Below the pieces are notes generated by a model that did no database searches, was not told the DNA's origin, and saw only the letters and a list, made by a program, of their open reading frames with translations. Of a DNA stretch of 55,637 nucleotides, positions 39,035 to 47,018 are shown one piece after another. The position numbers and the translations under genes were made by a program. Each line of letters starts with the position of its first letter. The first letter of the stretch is position 1. Location of the stretch: the NCBI RefSeq assembly GCF_030454045.1, contig NZ_JAKDJE010000012.1, positions 1-55,637 of the forward strand, given 5' to 3'. This DNA is from Psychrobacter sp. (GTDB taxonomy: Bacteria > Pseudomonadota > Gammaproteobacteria > Pseudomonadales > Moraxellaceae).

Positions 39035-39129
39035 AAACTGCTCCTTATATTTTTGCTCATATTAGCCCTATCTGGCTGCGCTTGACTGTTTTAGCAAGTG
39101 CTAGCAGAGTATTTTTGATGCAGCATCTT

Positions 39130-39648
39130 TTAGTTACTATTTAATTTTTTGTCAAAAGCTTGCAACACACAAGGTGGGACAAATTTACTGACATCGCCAC
39201 CGAGTTTGGCAATTTCGCGAATCATGGTCGATGAGATAAATGAATAGTTCTGAGAGGGGGTCAAAAATACGGCTTCAAAGTTTTCATCAAGCTCGCGGTT
39301 CATACTGGCCAGTTGAAACTCGTACTCAAAATCGGACATCGCGCGCAGCCCGCGCAGCACGGCGGTGGCGTGTTTTTCGCGCATAAAATCAACCAGCAAC
39401 CCTTCAAAGCCAATCACCGAGACTTGCGGCAAATCGGCAAATACAGTTTCGACTAAAGCGACTCGCTCTTCAAAATTAAATAGAGGTTTTTTATGATGCC
39501 CCGAGGCAACCGCAATCACAACCTCATTAAAGAGCTTGGTTGCGCGTGTCACCAAATCCACATGACCATTGGTAATAGGATCAAACGTACCAGGATATAG
39601 AATTTTGGTGTGTAGCTTTGAGGAATTAGGAGAAATAGAATGGCTCAT
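39130..39648 (-). CDS. coaD: Phosphopantetheine adenylyltransferase CoaD
   Basis: A 172-residue nucleotidyltransferase that converts 4'-phosphopantetheine to dephospho-CoA. The T/HxGH-type motif is YPGTFDPITNGHVDLV near residue 18, and YSFISSTMIREIA near 136 is the second substrate-binding motif. A 13-residue N-terminal extension precedes the core compared with E. coli. It is divergent from smpB. Confidence 0.96.
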   Translation of the reverse strand: MSHSISPNSSKLHTKILYPGTFDPITNGHVDLVTRATKLFNEVVIAVASGHHKKPLFNFEERVALVETVFADLPQVSVIGFEGLLVDFMREKHATAVLRGLRAMSDFEYEFQLASMNRELDENFEAVFLTPSQNYSFISSTMIREIAKLGGDVSKFVPPCVLQAFDKKLNSN

Positions 39649-39900
39649 AGCATGGCTAATATAATCGGTAATATTAGGCCATATGCTAGCAAATTTTGCT
39701 CAAACTTAATACTTATCTGCTACATTTGTCCTAACAGCCGATTTACCTTTTCACCAGAGGCTTTGATACAATAGGCGGTTCGACTCATCTGACTTATAAT
39801 CCAAATAAAATTCAATACCATTGAATGGGTTAAGATGAGGAATTAGTAGGACTGGTCAAATAAGGCGCCTGTGTTTTTAGGCAATCCTTATGGAGAAATT

Positions 39901-40377
39901 ATGTCAAAAAAATCAAAAAAACCTGATAATCAGATTTGCGCTAATAAAAAAGCGCGTCATGAATATTTTATCGAAGAAACTTTTGAAGCCGGATTGGCGC
40001 TACAGGGCTGGGAAGTCAAAGCCATTCGTGCAGGAAAAATGACCATCACTGAAGCGTACGTCATATTTCGCAATAACGAAGCTTTCTTATTTGGTGCGCA
40101 CATTCAGCCATTACTATCGAGCTCTACGCACGTTAGTCCAGACAGTATTCGTACCCGTAAACTGCTTCTCAATCGCCGTGAAATCGAAAAACTGTCTGGA
40201 GCAATCAATCAAAAAGGCTACGCTTGCGTACCGCTGTCTTGCTACTGGAAAAACTCGCTAGTGAAATGCCAAATTGGCCTCGCACTAGGTAAAAAGCAGC
40301 ATGACAAACGTAAGACGTTAAAAGATCGCGATTGGGAACGTGATAAGCAGCGTGGTTTCAAACAGCACTTGGGTTAA
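39901..40377 (+). CDS. smpB: SsrA-binding protein SmpB
   Basis: 158 residues. SmpB brings tmRNA to stalled ribosomes for trans-translation. Family marks are NKKARHEYFIEETFEAGL, LQGWEVKAIRAGK and the basic C-terminal tail DKRKTLKDRDWERDKQR. I chose the ATG at 39901 (MSKKSKKP), preceded by GGAGAAATT; a longer frame to 39871 lacks family similarity. tmRNA itself is not in the window. A strong terminator follows. Confidence 0.96.
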   Translation: MSKKSKKPDNQICANKKARHEYFIEETFEAGLALQGWEVKAIRAGKMTITEAYVIFRNNEAFLFGAHIQPLLSSSTHVSPDSIRTRKLLLNRREIEKLSGAINQKGYACVPLSCYWKNSLVKCQIGLALGKKQHDKRKTLKDRDWERDKQRGFKQHLG

Positions 40378-40409
40378 TATTCATTCAAGTATTATCGAAC
40401 AATCATTAT

Positions 40410-40449
40410 AAAAAAGGACGGCTCAGTAAATATTGAGCCGTCCTTTTTT
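40410..40449 (+). terminator. smpB: Intrinsic terminator of smpB
   Basis: The perfect stem GGACGGCTCA/TGAGCCGTCC has an eight-base loop, with A-run and T-run flanks. Confidence 0.92.
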
Positions 40450-40467
40450 GTACCTTATTAATGCTTA

Positions 40468-40604
40468 TATAGTCAGTTCAAAACAAAAATGTCATAAGTT
40501 CCAAAGCGCTACTGGGATGAATTTTTCACAGCCTCTGTGTATACAGCACGCAAGGAAAATTTATACCAGTAGCGCTATAACATTTTTAAATTGAATCTAC
40601 TATA
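40468..40604. mobile_element. MITE-like palindromic element, 137 bp
   Basis: The two ends are long imperfect inverted repeats. The left begins TATAGTCAGTTCAA and the complement of the right end begins TATAGTAGATTCAA. Inside them AAAAATGT matches ACATTTTT, and the perfect 11-base AGCGCTACTGG matches CCAGTAGCGCT (40505-40515 with 40566-40576). CTTA flanks both ends (40464-40467 and 40605-40608), which fits a target duplication; a TA duplication is the other reading. It has no coding capacity. It looks like a non-autonomous transposon or an intergenic repeat family. No second copy was seen in this window. Confidence 0.6.
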
Positions 40605-40661
40605 CTTATCAACTGTTAACACTCGTGACTGACAATACTCATTAACTACCATACTAGCCGC

Positions 40662-41681
40662 TTACGCGACCTGCCCTTTGACCGCCAATGGCACACTTTT
40701 ACGAGCGCGAAGCTGCTTTATTCCATGAGCAATCAAACAAGCAATACCCAACCAGATCAACCCATAACTATATATCATCGCTGATTCAAACGGATTGCCC
40801 AGCACCGTCACCGCCAAGATAAACAGTAACGCCGGTTCTATATAGCTCATCATGCCATAGACATTGACGGGCAGCATTTGGCTGGCATCAATATTGGTTT
40901 TCATTGCCAATATGCTCAAGATCCCTAGACCTGCTAGCATCATCAGCAAAAATCCAGACCCTGCTACCATCGCCAAATTGCTAGGCGCAAAAAAGTACAA
41001 GTAACCAAGCGCAAATGGGGCAAACAAGCTCAGATCGACCAGCATACCAGTGATAGCACCGATACCTTGCAGCCTACGCATGATATAGTATATCGGATAG
41101 GTACCACACACCCACAATGTCGCCCAAGAGACACTTTGGGTACGGATGATCTCACTAAAGACACCGACCGCTGCAAATGCCACCGCCAACCACTGTAAAC
41201 GACTGAGCTTCTCACCGAACAGCAGACAACCAAACACCACCATCATGAGTGGAAACAAAAAATAGCCCATGGCGGTTTGGACGCCCTGCCCATTGACCGG
41301 GGCCCACATAAATAGCCAAAGCTGACTCAAAAATATCGGTGTAGGTAGCAGCAGCCATGCCCACTGTTTGACCGAGCGCAGTGCACGCAATTTATCGATG
41401 TGCATACCCAGCCGTCCACTTATCGATAAATAGCCAACCAACACCGCCCACATTGACAGCATACGCCAGATGAAAACCTGCGTACCCGACAAAGGCGAAA
41501 GAAAGCTGCTGTAGGCATAGAGCACACCAAACAAAATATTAGATAAGATGGCAAATGACACCCCCAGCATCAGCGTGCGCTGCTGCGTATTACCAGTTGT
41601 TAAAACACTAGGTAACAGCCAGCGTGTGAGGCTCGTAGTGACAGTATTGGATAGCATTTGCATAGACATGTGAAGCACCAT
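40662..41681 (-). CDS. rarD: RarD/EamA-family transporter
   Basis: 339 residues with about ten transmembrane helices in two EamA halves. The N-terminal part (ILFGVLYAYSSFLSPLSGTQVFIWRMLSM) and LSQLWLFMWAPVNGQGVQTAMGYFLFPLMM match RarD, a drug/metabolite superfamily exporter of unresolved substrate (chloramphenicol and amino acids have been suggested). The start is uncertain (41681 or a later ATG), as none has a good ribosome binding site. It is divergent from the Lrp-type regulator, which probably controls it. Confidence 0.85.
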   Translation of the reverse strand: MVLHMSMQMLSNTVTTSLTRWLLPSVLTTGNTQQRTLMLGVSFAILSNILFGVLYAYSSFLSPLSGTQVFIWRMLSMWAVLVGYLSISGRLGMHIDKLRALRSVKQWAWLLLPTPIFLSQLWLFMWAPVNGQGVQTAMGYFLFPLMMVVFGCLLFGEKLSRLQWLAVAFAAVGVFSEIIRTQSVSWATLWVCGTYPIYYIMRRLQGIGAITGMLVDLSLFAPFALGYLYFFAPSNLAMVAGSGFLLMMLAGLGILSILAMKTNIDASQMLPVNVYGMMSYIEPALLFILAVTVLGNPFESAMIYSYGLIWLGIACLIAHGIKQLRARKSVPLAVKGQVA

Positions 41682-41810
41682 AGATTGAGATAAGAGTAAA
41701 AGGTAAAGCTCAGCGTGCGTAAATCGCGTAACTATTGGTTGATAAGTCTTATCCTACTGATATCTTATGATATAAATTATCTATTTATTATTTATAATGA
41801 TTTTATTTTT

Positions 41811-41878
41811 CAATTATTGTCCCATAAACTAATTTATTTATCATTTTCTAGGTTATTTTGATAATAATTCAATAATTG
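41811..41878. promoter_or_regulatory. AT-rich region with an inverted repeat, candidate Lrp-type operator
   Basis: CAATTATTG (41811-41819) and CAATAATTG (41870-41878) form an exact inverted pair in the very AT-rich gap between rarD and the Lrp-type regulator gene. Spacing and composition suit Lrp-family wrapping, but binding is inferred. Confidence 0.4.
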
Positions 41879-41947
41879 CATAATTCTTATTATATTTTTT
41901 CTGCCTAATCCATTTCTATATAAGGATTACTGTAAAAGGAGGATCGC

Positions 41948-42415
41948 ATGAGTCAGCATCTAGATGACACCGATAAAGCCATTTTGAATTTATTACAAGA
42001 CGATGCGACATTACCGCTCAAAGCCGTTGCCGAGCACGTGCATGTGTCTGTTGCCACTGCTCAGCGCCGTATTCAAGCGTTGATAGACAGTGGCGTGATC
42101 ACCAAACAAGTCGCGATCGTCAATCCTAGCAAAGTAGGCTATGGTCTGACGGCCGTGGTCATGATAGAAATGGAGCGCTCCAACACATCAATGCAACATC
42201 GATTTGAGCGTTTGATGGATTCGCAAACACAAGTGATGAGCTGTTATGAAGTATCTGGCGATTTTGATTTTATGCTGATGGTCAATGCCAAAAATATGAG
42301 TGACTATCATCAGTTCACTCGGCATTTGCTGACGTATGAAAACAATGTACGCAATTTTAAAAGTCAGTTTGTGATGAACTTTACCAAAAGTGGCACGAAG
42401 ATTTTGCTTGATTAA
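41948..42415 (+). CDS. Lrp/AsnC-family transcriptional regulator
   Basis: 155 residues. The N-terminal winged helix-turn-helix has LDDTDKAILNLLQDDATLPLKAVAEHVHVSVATAQRRIQAL, followed by an AsnC ligand-binding domain (about 65-150, QVMSCYEVSGDFDFMLMV). It probably senses an amino acid and controls the divergent rarD-type exporter gene, as in other lrp-exporter pairs. AAAAGGAGG before the ATG is a strong ribosome binding site. The ligand is unknown. Confidence 0.93.
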   Translation: MSQHLDDTDKAILNLLQDDATLPLKAVAEHVHVSVATAQRRIQALIDSGVITKQVAIVNPSKVGYGLTAVVMIEMERSNTSMQHRFERLMDSQTQVMSCYEVSGDFDFMLMVNAKNMSDYHQFTRHLLTYENNVRNFKSQFVMNFTKSGTKILLD

Positions 42416-42505
42416 GACATCATATGTGGCATATCAAGAAATAAAATGATAAGAGTAGTGTAATTTTAAATATGGTAGCTAATGACGACTTTAAGGATTC
42501 TTGTT

Positions 42506-43498
42506 GTGCAAAATTTAAATACATTTTTAATGTTCAAAATAAATAGCTTACCTTACTTAAAACTCTCACTAAATAGCCTGTTTATTATAGGGTTATTTAC
42601 AGTTATATCTCTACCTACTTATGCCTATGATATTCAGCCTGTTTCAAATAGTTGCGATATTTATAAAAATATCGAACAATCTGATAAACCTATCACATTA
42701 AGCGAATTCAAAGAAACGCCAAATGGCATAGACATATATTCAGATAATTTTGCATTACAAGTGGCAAAATTTCAGCTCTGTCAAACAAAATATCCTTTCA
42801 GTAAGGATACGGATGTTATTAGCCAATATGCTAAATACGAGCAAGCATTATCTAGGTTTGCGAATAAAGCTATTAGCGACTTTCCTAAGAAAGATAGCTT
42901 AAGCCATAAACAAATAGAACAATTTAAATCTGATGGTGTTTACTATCAAGAGCAACTAGTCGAGCTTTACTTCCAGATGGCTCTAAATTACTACATAGGT
43001 GAATTTGTTCCTAAAGACGATAACAAAGCCATACAATACATGAGTAAAGTTGTAGACTATTTTCAACAAAATAAAGCAAACTCTTCAATTTGGCTAGATT
43101 ATATGGTGGGTACAGGTTTAGTACGAAAAAATAGACGTGTAAGTCCAAACAACCCTATTATCTTACAGCAGGAAACTGAGACTGGATTAGGTATTGTAAG
43201 TACTGCATTATTATCCAAAGCTGGACATTTAGATAGCAAAGCTGTTCTATTGCTTGAGGCTTTCAATTATTGGCGGGCATCTCATGTTAACTCAAGTCAA
43301 AAAGAGCTTGAACAGTATTTACAGCCTCTTATTTCAGAGTTGACCGGTTACGCTGAACTGGGCAGTTACAAAGCAATAGAGGGCTTAGATGAGATTTATA
43401 CTGAATTAGCTTTAACTGATGCGCGTTATGAGCCGAAAGCAAACTATTGGCAGAAGCAGTCAGAAAATATACCTCAAGACAATACTAGCTGGCATTAG
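42506..43498 (+). CDS. Exported protein, unknown function
   Basis: About 330 residues. An N-terminal hydrophobic segment (LNSLFIIGLFTVISLPTYA) is a likely signal peptide, and the mature protein has paired Cys residues. Helical repeats such as YFQMALNYYIGEFVPKDDNKAIQYM resemble Sel1/TPR repeats, but I cannot name the family. I chose GTG at 42506 because AAGGA lies eight bases upstream. Alternatives are ATG 42482 and ATG 42530, with weaker signals. It is AT-rich compared with its neighbours. It stands alone after the Lrp-type gene. Confidence 0.65.
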   Translation: MQNLNTFLMFKINSLPYLKLSLNSLFIIGLFTVISLPTYAYDIQPVSNSCDIYKNIEQSDKPITLSEFKETPNGIDIYSDNFALQVAKFQLCQTKYPFSKDTDVISQYAKYEQALSRFANKAISDFPKKDSLSHKQIEQFKSDGVYYQEQLVELYFQMALNYYIGEFVPKDDNKAIQYMSKVVDYFQQNKANSSIWLDYMVGTGLVRKNRRVSPNNPIILQQETETGLGIVSTALLSKAGHLDSKAVLLLEAFNYWRASHVNSSQKELEQYLQPLISELTGYAELGSYKAIEGLDEIYTELALTDARYEPKANYWQKQSENIPQDNTSWH

Positions 43499-43738
43499 TT
43501 CAATAGAGTATTAGCGAAAGATAACTGCAATCGACCCATTTTAAAAAGACTCCAATTATACTAGTGTATATTTTTCGAAGTATCGACACGCACACGAATA
43601 GCTTTCAAAAAAATTTATTTAAATATAACGACACAGCTTTATATATCGATTTTATTCTATCTTAAATTATTAAAGACCAAATGAGCATACGTTAGATGTT
43701 TACGAATAATTAATCATAGTAGAAAAGGGAACCTAATT

Positions 43739-44452
43739 ATGGCTAAGAAAAATTTTATCTCTCACCCAAGGACGCTTATAACAGGAACCATACTAGCCTC
43801 AATGCTTGCAATGTCAGGCTGTGCGACCAGCTCATTGCTAGAAAGTAATAACCATATCATCACGACCAAGCAGACATTGTCAGAAGATCAAGTGATCGCT
43901 TTTGGCCGTCCAGCGCAGGCATTACCAAAAACGCCAAATGCAACGATGGTAATCGTTGGTGAAAAAAACAGCTACGTACTCACCCAAGGCGGGATTGAGA
44001 TGATAAACCTACTCAGCAATCTCACGCAAAAAAACATTCACGTTGACAATGACATGAATTTTTATGTCCCCAATAATGATGGATATTTCCAAGGAGAAAT
44101 GAGGCTGTCTTACGCCAAATTAAAAGATGAGTTTGGACGCACAGATTATCAGTTCTTTTTACAAAATAATGGCCGGGAATGCACATCAACCAGTGATCAA
44201 CGTATTGGTGCCCAGCGTTTTTGTTTTAATGTCCCCGTGAAAGGTGCCATATATCCGCAAGTGAGTAATTTAAGCTTGATTCAGTCAAATTATCGCGCTC
44301 TAACCAAGCCTTATACGGTAAGCTTTTATACTCAAACGCAGCAAAAAAACACAAACCGTCATGGACCAAATAGCGCGCAAAAACTGGTATTACTTCCCTT
44401 TGCACTCGCTTTTGACGTGGTGACTTTCCCGCTTCAATTATTAGATAATTAA
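43739..44452 (+). CDS. Predicted lipoprotein, unknown function
   Basis: 237 residues. The signal peptide ends with the lipobox LAMSGC (Cys near 28), so it is probably an envelope lipoprotein. The mature part has no domain I recognise; two Cys residues (NGRECTSTSDQ and AQRFCFN) could form a disulfide. The C-terminus LLPFALAFDVVTFPLQLL resembles a short hydrophobic tail seen in several Moraxellaceae envelope proteins. GGGAACC a few bases before the ATG is a modest ribosome binding site. It converges on the amt-linked gene. Confidence 0.72.
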   Translation: MAKKNFISHPRTLITGTILASMLAMSGCATSSLLESNNHIITTKQTLSEDQVIAFGRPAQALPKTPNATMVIVGEKNSYVLTQGGIEMINLLSNLTQKNIHVDNDMNFYVPNNDGYFQGEMRLSYAKLKDEFGRTDYQFFLQNNGRECTSTSDQRIGAQRFCFNVPVKGAIYPQVSNLSLIQSNYRALTKPYTVSFYTQTQQKNTNRHGPNSAQKLVLLPFALAFDVVTFPLQLLDN

Positions 44453-44494
44453 AAGCTATCAGACAGCGCACTGACTCACCTGAAACCATAAGGT

Positions 44495-44530
44495 ACGTTA
44501 CGAGGCGATATCCGTACTTGCTCGTAACGT
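44495..44530. repeat. Hairpin between convergent genes
   Basis: ACGTTACGAG pairs with CTCGTAACGT across a 16-base loop. There is no T-run on either side, so it is not a standard terminator, though it sits where both convergent genes end. Confidence 0.45.
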
Positions 44531-44544
44531 GCTCACTTGATAGG

Positions 44545-45177
44545 TTAAAATAACTTTTCAACAATGGCTTTTGGATAACTTTGCTTGGCCGTTTGTGCTG
44601 CTTGAAACAGTATCTCATCTGCCTCTACAGGACCAGTAATATCGCACAAGCACACGTAGGCAAGTTGCATCAGATTGTTTAACAGGTGCTCATTGTCCGG
44701 TACAGGTGGACGATTACCTTCCAAAAACTGATTGATATTGATGTGATGCCCTTTGAAGGTGCGTTCTTGCGAAACAGTTTGGTGCATACTATGAAAAAAG
44801 CTGCGACTGTCTGCTGCCGTTAGCTGACTGCGCAGCGCTTCTATCACGGTATAAAATGCGAGAACGGGCTCAGAGATAGGTACGGGTGCATTGATTGTCT
44901 CGTTATGGCCATTGTGACTGTCAGACTCCACTGTCTGCTGACTATCCACTTGCAACGTAGCCCAAAAGCCTTTACGAATTTCAGATTTGTGATCTTGTAG
45001 TTCAGGATAGCGCCTTGTCGCATCCAAGATGCATTGCTGCATCATCCTGACAGAGACCGCCGAGTACTGTAGCCATTGGGTCTTGAGCAGTCGTACTTCC
45101 TCAGGATGTAAGTATTTTGCCAGTACCTCTGCCATCGCGGATACCGTTTGGTCTACGGATTGAGTATCAGTATTCAT
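44545..45177 (-). CDS. Unknown cytoplasmic protein encoded with amt
   Basis: 210 residues with no signal peptide and no membrane segment. It is Gln- and Leu-rich with helical character. I recognise no domain and it is not GlnK/P-II. It starts 10 bases after the amt stop with AGGAGAG before its ATG, so it is very likely cotranscribed with amt. That places it under the same sigma-54 promoter. A role tied to ammonium uptake or nitrogen limitation is inferred from context only. Confidence 0.7.
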   Translation of the reverse strand: MNTDTQSVDQTVSAMAEVLAKYLHPEEVRLLKTQWLQYSAVSVRMMQQCILDATRRYPELQDHKSEIRKGFWATLQVDSQQTVESDSHNGHNETINAPVPISEPVLAFYTVIEALRSQLTAADSRSFFHSMHQTVSQERTFKGHHININQFLEGNRPPVPDNEHLLNNLMQLAYVCLCDITGPVEADEILFQAAQTAKQSYPKAIVEKLF

Positions 45178-45187
45178 CAGCTCTCTC

Positions 45188-46567
45188 CTATAAGTGACGC
45201 TCTGTTAGACTTTTAGCATCGAACATTTGCTTTTGAAACTCAGGGTAACCCAGCTCTGCATGCTCGGTATAGTCAAGGCCACGCTGCTCGTGTAACCGGC
45301 TCGCCTTTAACCCAAAGCTCAGATCAATCAGCTTATACATAATAAGACCCAGACCTAGTGCCCATACCAAAGCTACACCGACGCCCAGCGCCTGCACGCC
45401 CAGCCGTGATAAATTAAATAAATCCCCTGTATAAAATAGCCCAGCCGCAAGTGTACCCCACACACCACCAAAGCCATGTACGGCCACTGCTGAAACCACG
45501 TCGTCTATTTTGAGCTTTAGTAGCGCCTGCGTAGACAATATATAGACCACGGCAGCAACCCCACCGATAATAATAGAAAATAAAGGCGTCGTTGTGGCAC
45601 AGCCTGCCGTGATAGACACGAGTCCGATCAAACTGGCATTGACACTATCACTGAGCAAGATTGCTTTGTTCATTGTCCGAGCAATCAGCATGTAGCTCAC
45701 CACCGCACTGACCGCAGCGATAAAAGTATTAACGGCAATCAAGCCAATATTTCCAGTGATAGATAATGTCGATCCAGCATTGAAGCCAAACCAACCAAAC
45801 CATAAGATAAACCCGCCAAGCGCCAATAGCGTCATGTTGTGACCTGCGATGAGTCTTGGCGTCCCATCGGGTGCAAAGCGGCCCAGTCTCGGTCCGATAA
45901 CTAAAACACCTGCCAGTGCCAACCAGCCCCCGATAGAATGCACGACGGTCGAACCAGCAAAATCAATAAAACCAAGCTCGGTCAGCCACCCTGTTCCGCC
46001 GAAATACCCACCCCACACCCAACTGGCAAACACAGGATAGATAAATAGACAGATCAAACAGGCGGCGACTGCATAGCCGATAAACGAGACACGCTCTGCC
46101 ATGGCACCACTCGCAATCGTCACCGCTGTCGCCGCAAACATCATCTGAAAGAACATCAGTGCCCAGTCCATATTGGGCAGATTGACTGGCATAAAATGAT
46201 CGGTACCGACAAACCCCGAATGATTAGTACCCATCATTAGCCCAAAACCCACCAAATAAAACGCCAGACCACCGATACACATGTCGGTGTAGTTTTTCAT
46301 CATCACATTGACGGCGTTCTTTGCGCGTACCGATCCGCTCTCAAGTAGCGCAAAACCTGCCTGCATAAAGAACACCAGAACCCCGCCCCAGATAATCCAA
46401 GCGATATTTTGATATTCGAGTAGCTGCGCCACCGTCAATGTGTCAGCCGCGGCCGCTTGTGCACTAGCTATCGTGCCAAACAGTAGCGTCCCCAGCATAA
46501 GTATCTTGTGCAGTAATGTTCTTAGTAGCCCTTTTATCGCATCCAGCCCAACAGATGATGTTCTCAT
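45188..46567 (-). CDS. amt: Ammonium transporter Amt
   Basis: 459 residues. A signal-like N-terminal segment (near 10-38) is followed by about 11 transmembrane helices. Marker segments are GGVLVFFMQAGFALLESGSV (first pore helix), ILWFGWFGFNAGSTL and AVHGFGGVWGTLAAGLF, including conserved pore His residues. It forms a trimeric ammonium channel. I chose the ATG at 46567 with GGAGA upstream; a GTG at 46582 opens a longer frame. No glnK follows; instead an unknown gene starts 10 bases downstream. A sigma-54 promoter match lies about 90 bases upstream. Confidence 0.93.
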   Translation of the reverse strand: MRTSSVGLDAIKGLLRTLLHKILMLGTLLFGTIASAQAAAADTLTVAQLLEYQNIAWIIWGGVLVFFMQAGFALLESGSVRAKNAVNVMMKNYTDMCIGGLAFYLVGFGLMMGTNHSGFVGTDHFMPVNLPNMDWALMFFQMMFAATAVTIASGAMAERVSFIGYAVAACLICLFIYPVFASWVWGGYFGGTGWLTELGFIDFAGSTVVHSIGGWLALAGVLVIGPRLGRFAPDGTPRLIAGHNMTLLALGGFILWFGWFGFNAGSTLSITGNIGLIAVNTFIAAVSAVVSYMLIARTMNKAILLSDSVNASLIGLVSITAGCATTTPLFSIIIGGVAAVVYILSTQALLKLKIDDVVSAVAVHGFGGVWGTLAAGLFYTGDLFNLSRLGVQALGVGVALVWALGLGLIMYKLIDLSFGLKASRLHEQRGLDYTEHAELGYPEFQKQMFDAKSLTERHL

Positions 46568-47018
46568 TTTATCTCCAAACACTTATCTATCCGTTCAATT
46601 TTTATCGGTGCACCATTTTCACTCATGAATGCACACAAATAAGCCCTAACGGGGTTGGAGCAAAAGCTATGCCAAAAGTTATGGATGAAAATCAGAACGG
46701 CTAACAAAACATGAGAAAACAAATGATTGGTACTGGCTAAATCCATACTTTGATAACTGTACTTTAACAACCACGTTTGCGAAGATAGACGGTTCTGCTG
46801 AAACCATTTTTGCCATTATTCTGCTAGGCTAGTCGCTTACTTTGCATGAGCAGTTTATCTCGCGCTATCAATAACTTATCGGCAATTACTCCTTATAGAA
46901 TAGGTCGCATAGTGAAGGCCATTCATGTTAAAATGAGCGCCTTTAAATCAGCCTTTATCATCAATGATGAATAAGGGGCGTATTTTTAGTGCCATCTTTC
47001 TAATTAACAGGTCTGCCC
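46568..47018. other. Divergent gap between amt and ygiQ
   Basis: 451 bases. It holds the amt sigma-54 element (46659-46674) and a GGTGCACC palindrome (46607-46614) in the amt leader. No promoter was defined for ygiQ. No RNA gene or protein gene was seen. Confidence 0.5.
46659..46674 (-). promoter_or_regulatory. amt: Sigma-54 promoter upstream of amt
   Basis: On the minus strand TGGCAT-N5-TTGC matches the -24/-12 consensus TGGCAC-N5-TTGC at all but one base, with exact spacing. The start point would be about 80 bases before the amt ATG. Nitrogen-regulated transport genes are classic sigma-54 targets. No clear NtrC enhancer site was found upstream of it. Confidence 0.65.

Noticed and set aside
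46607..46614. GGTGCACC palindrome as an NtrC site for amt
   Set aside because: It lies downstream of the sigma-54 element and lacks the spacing of a full NtrC site, although half-site similarity exists.
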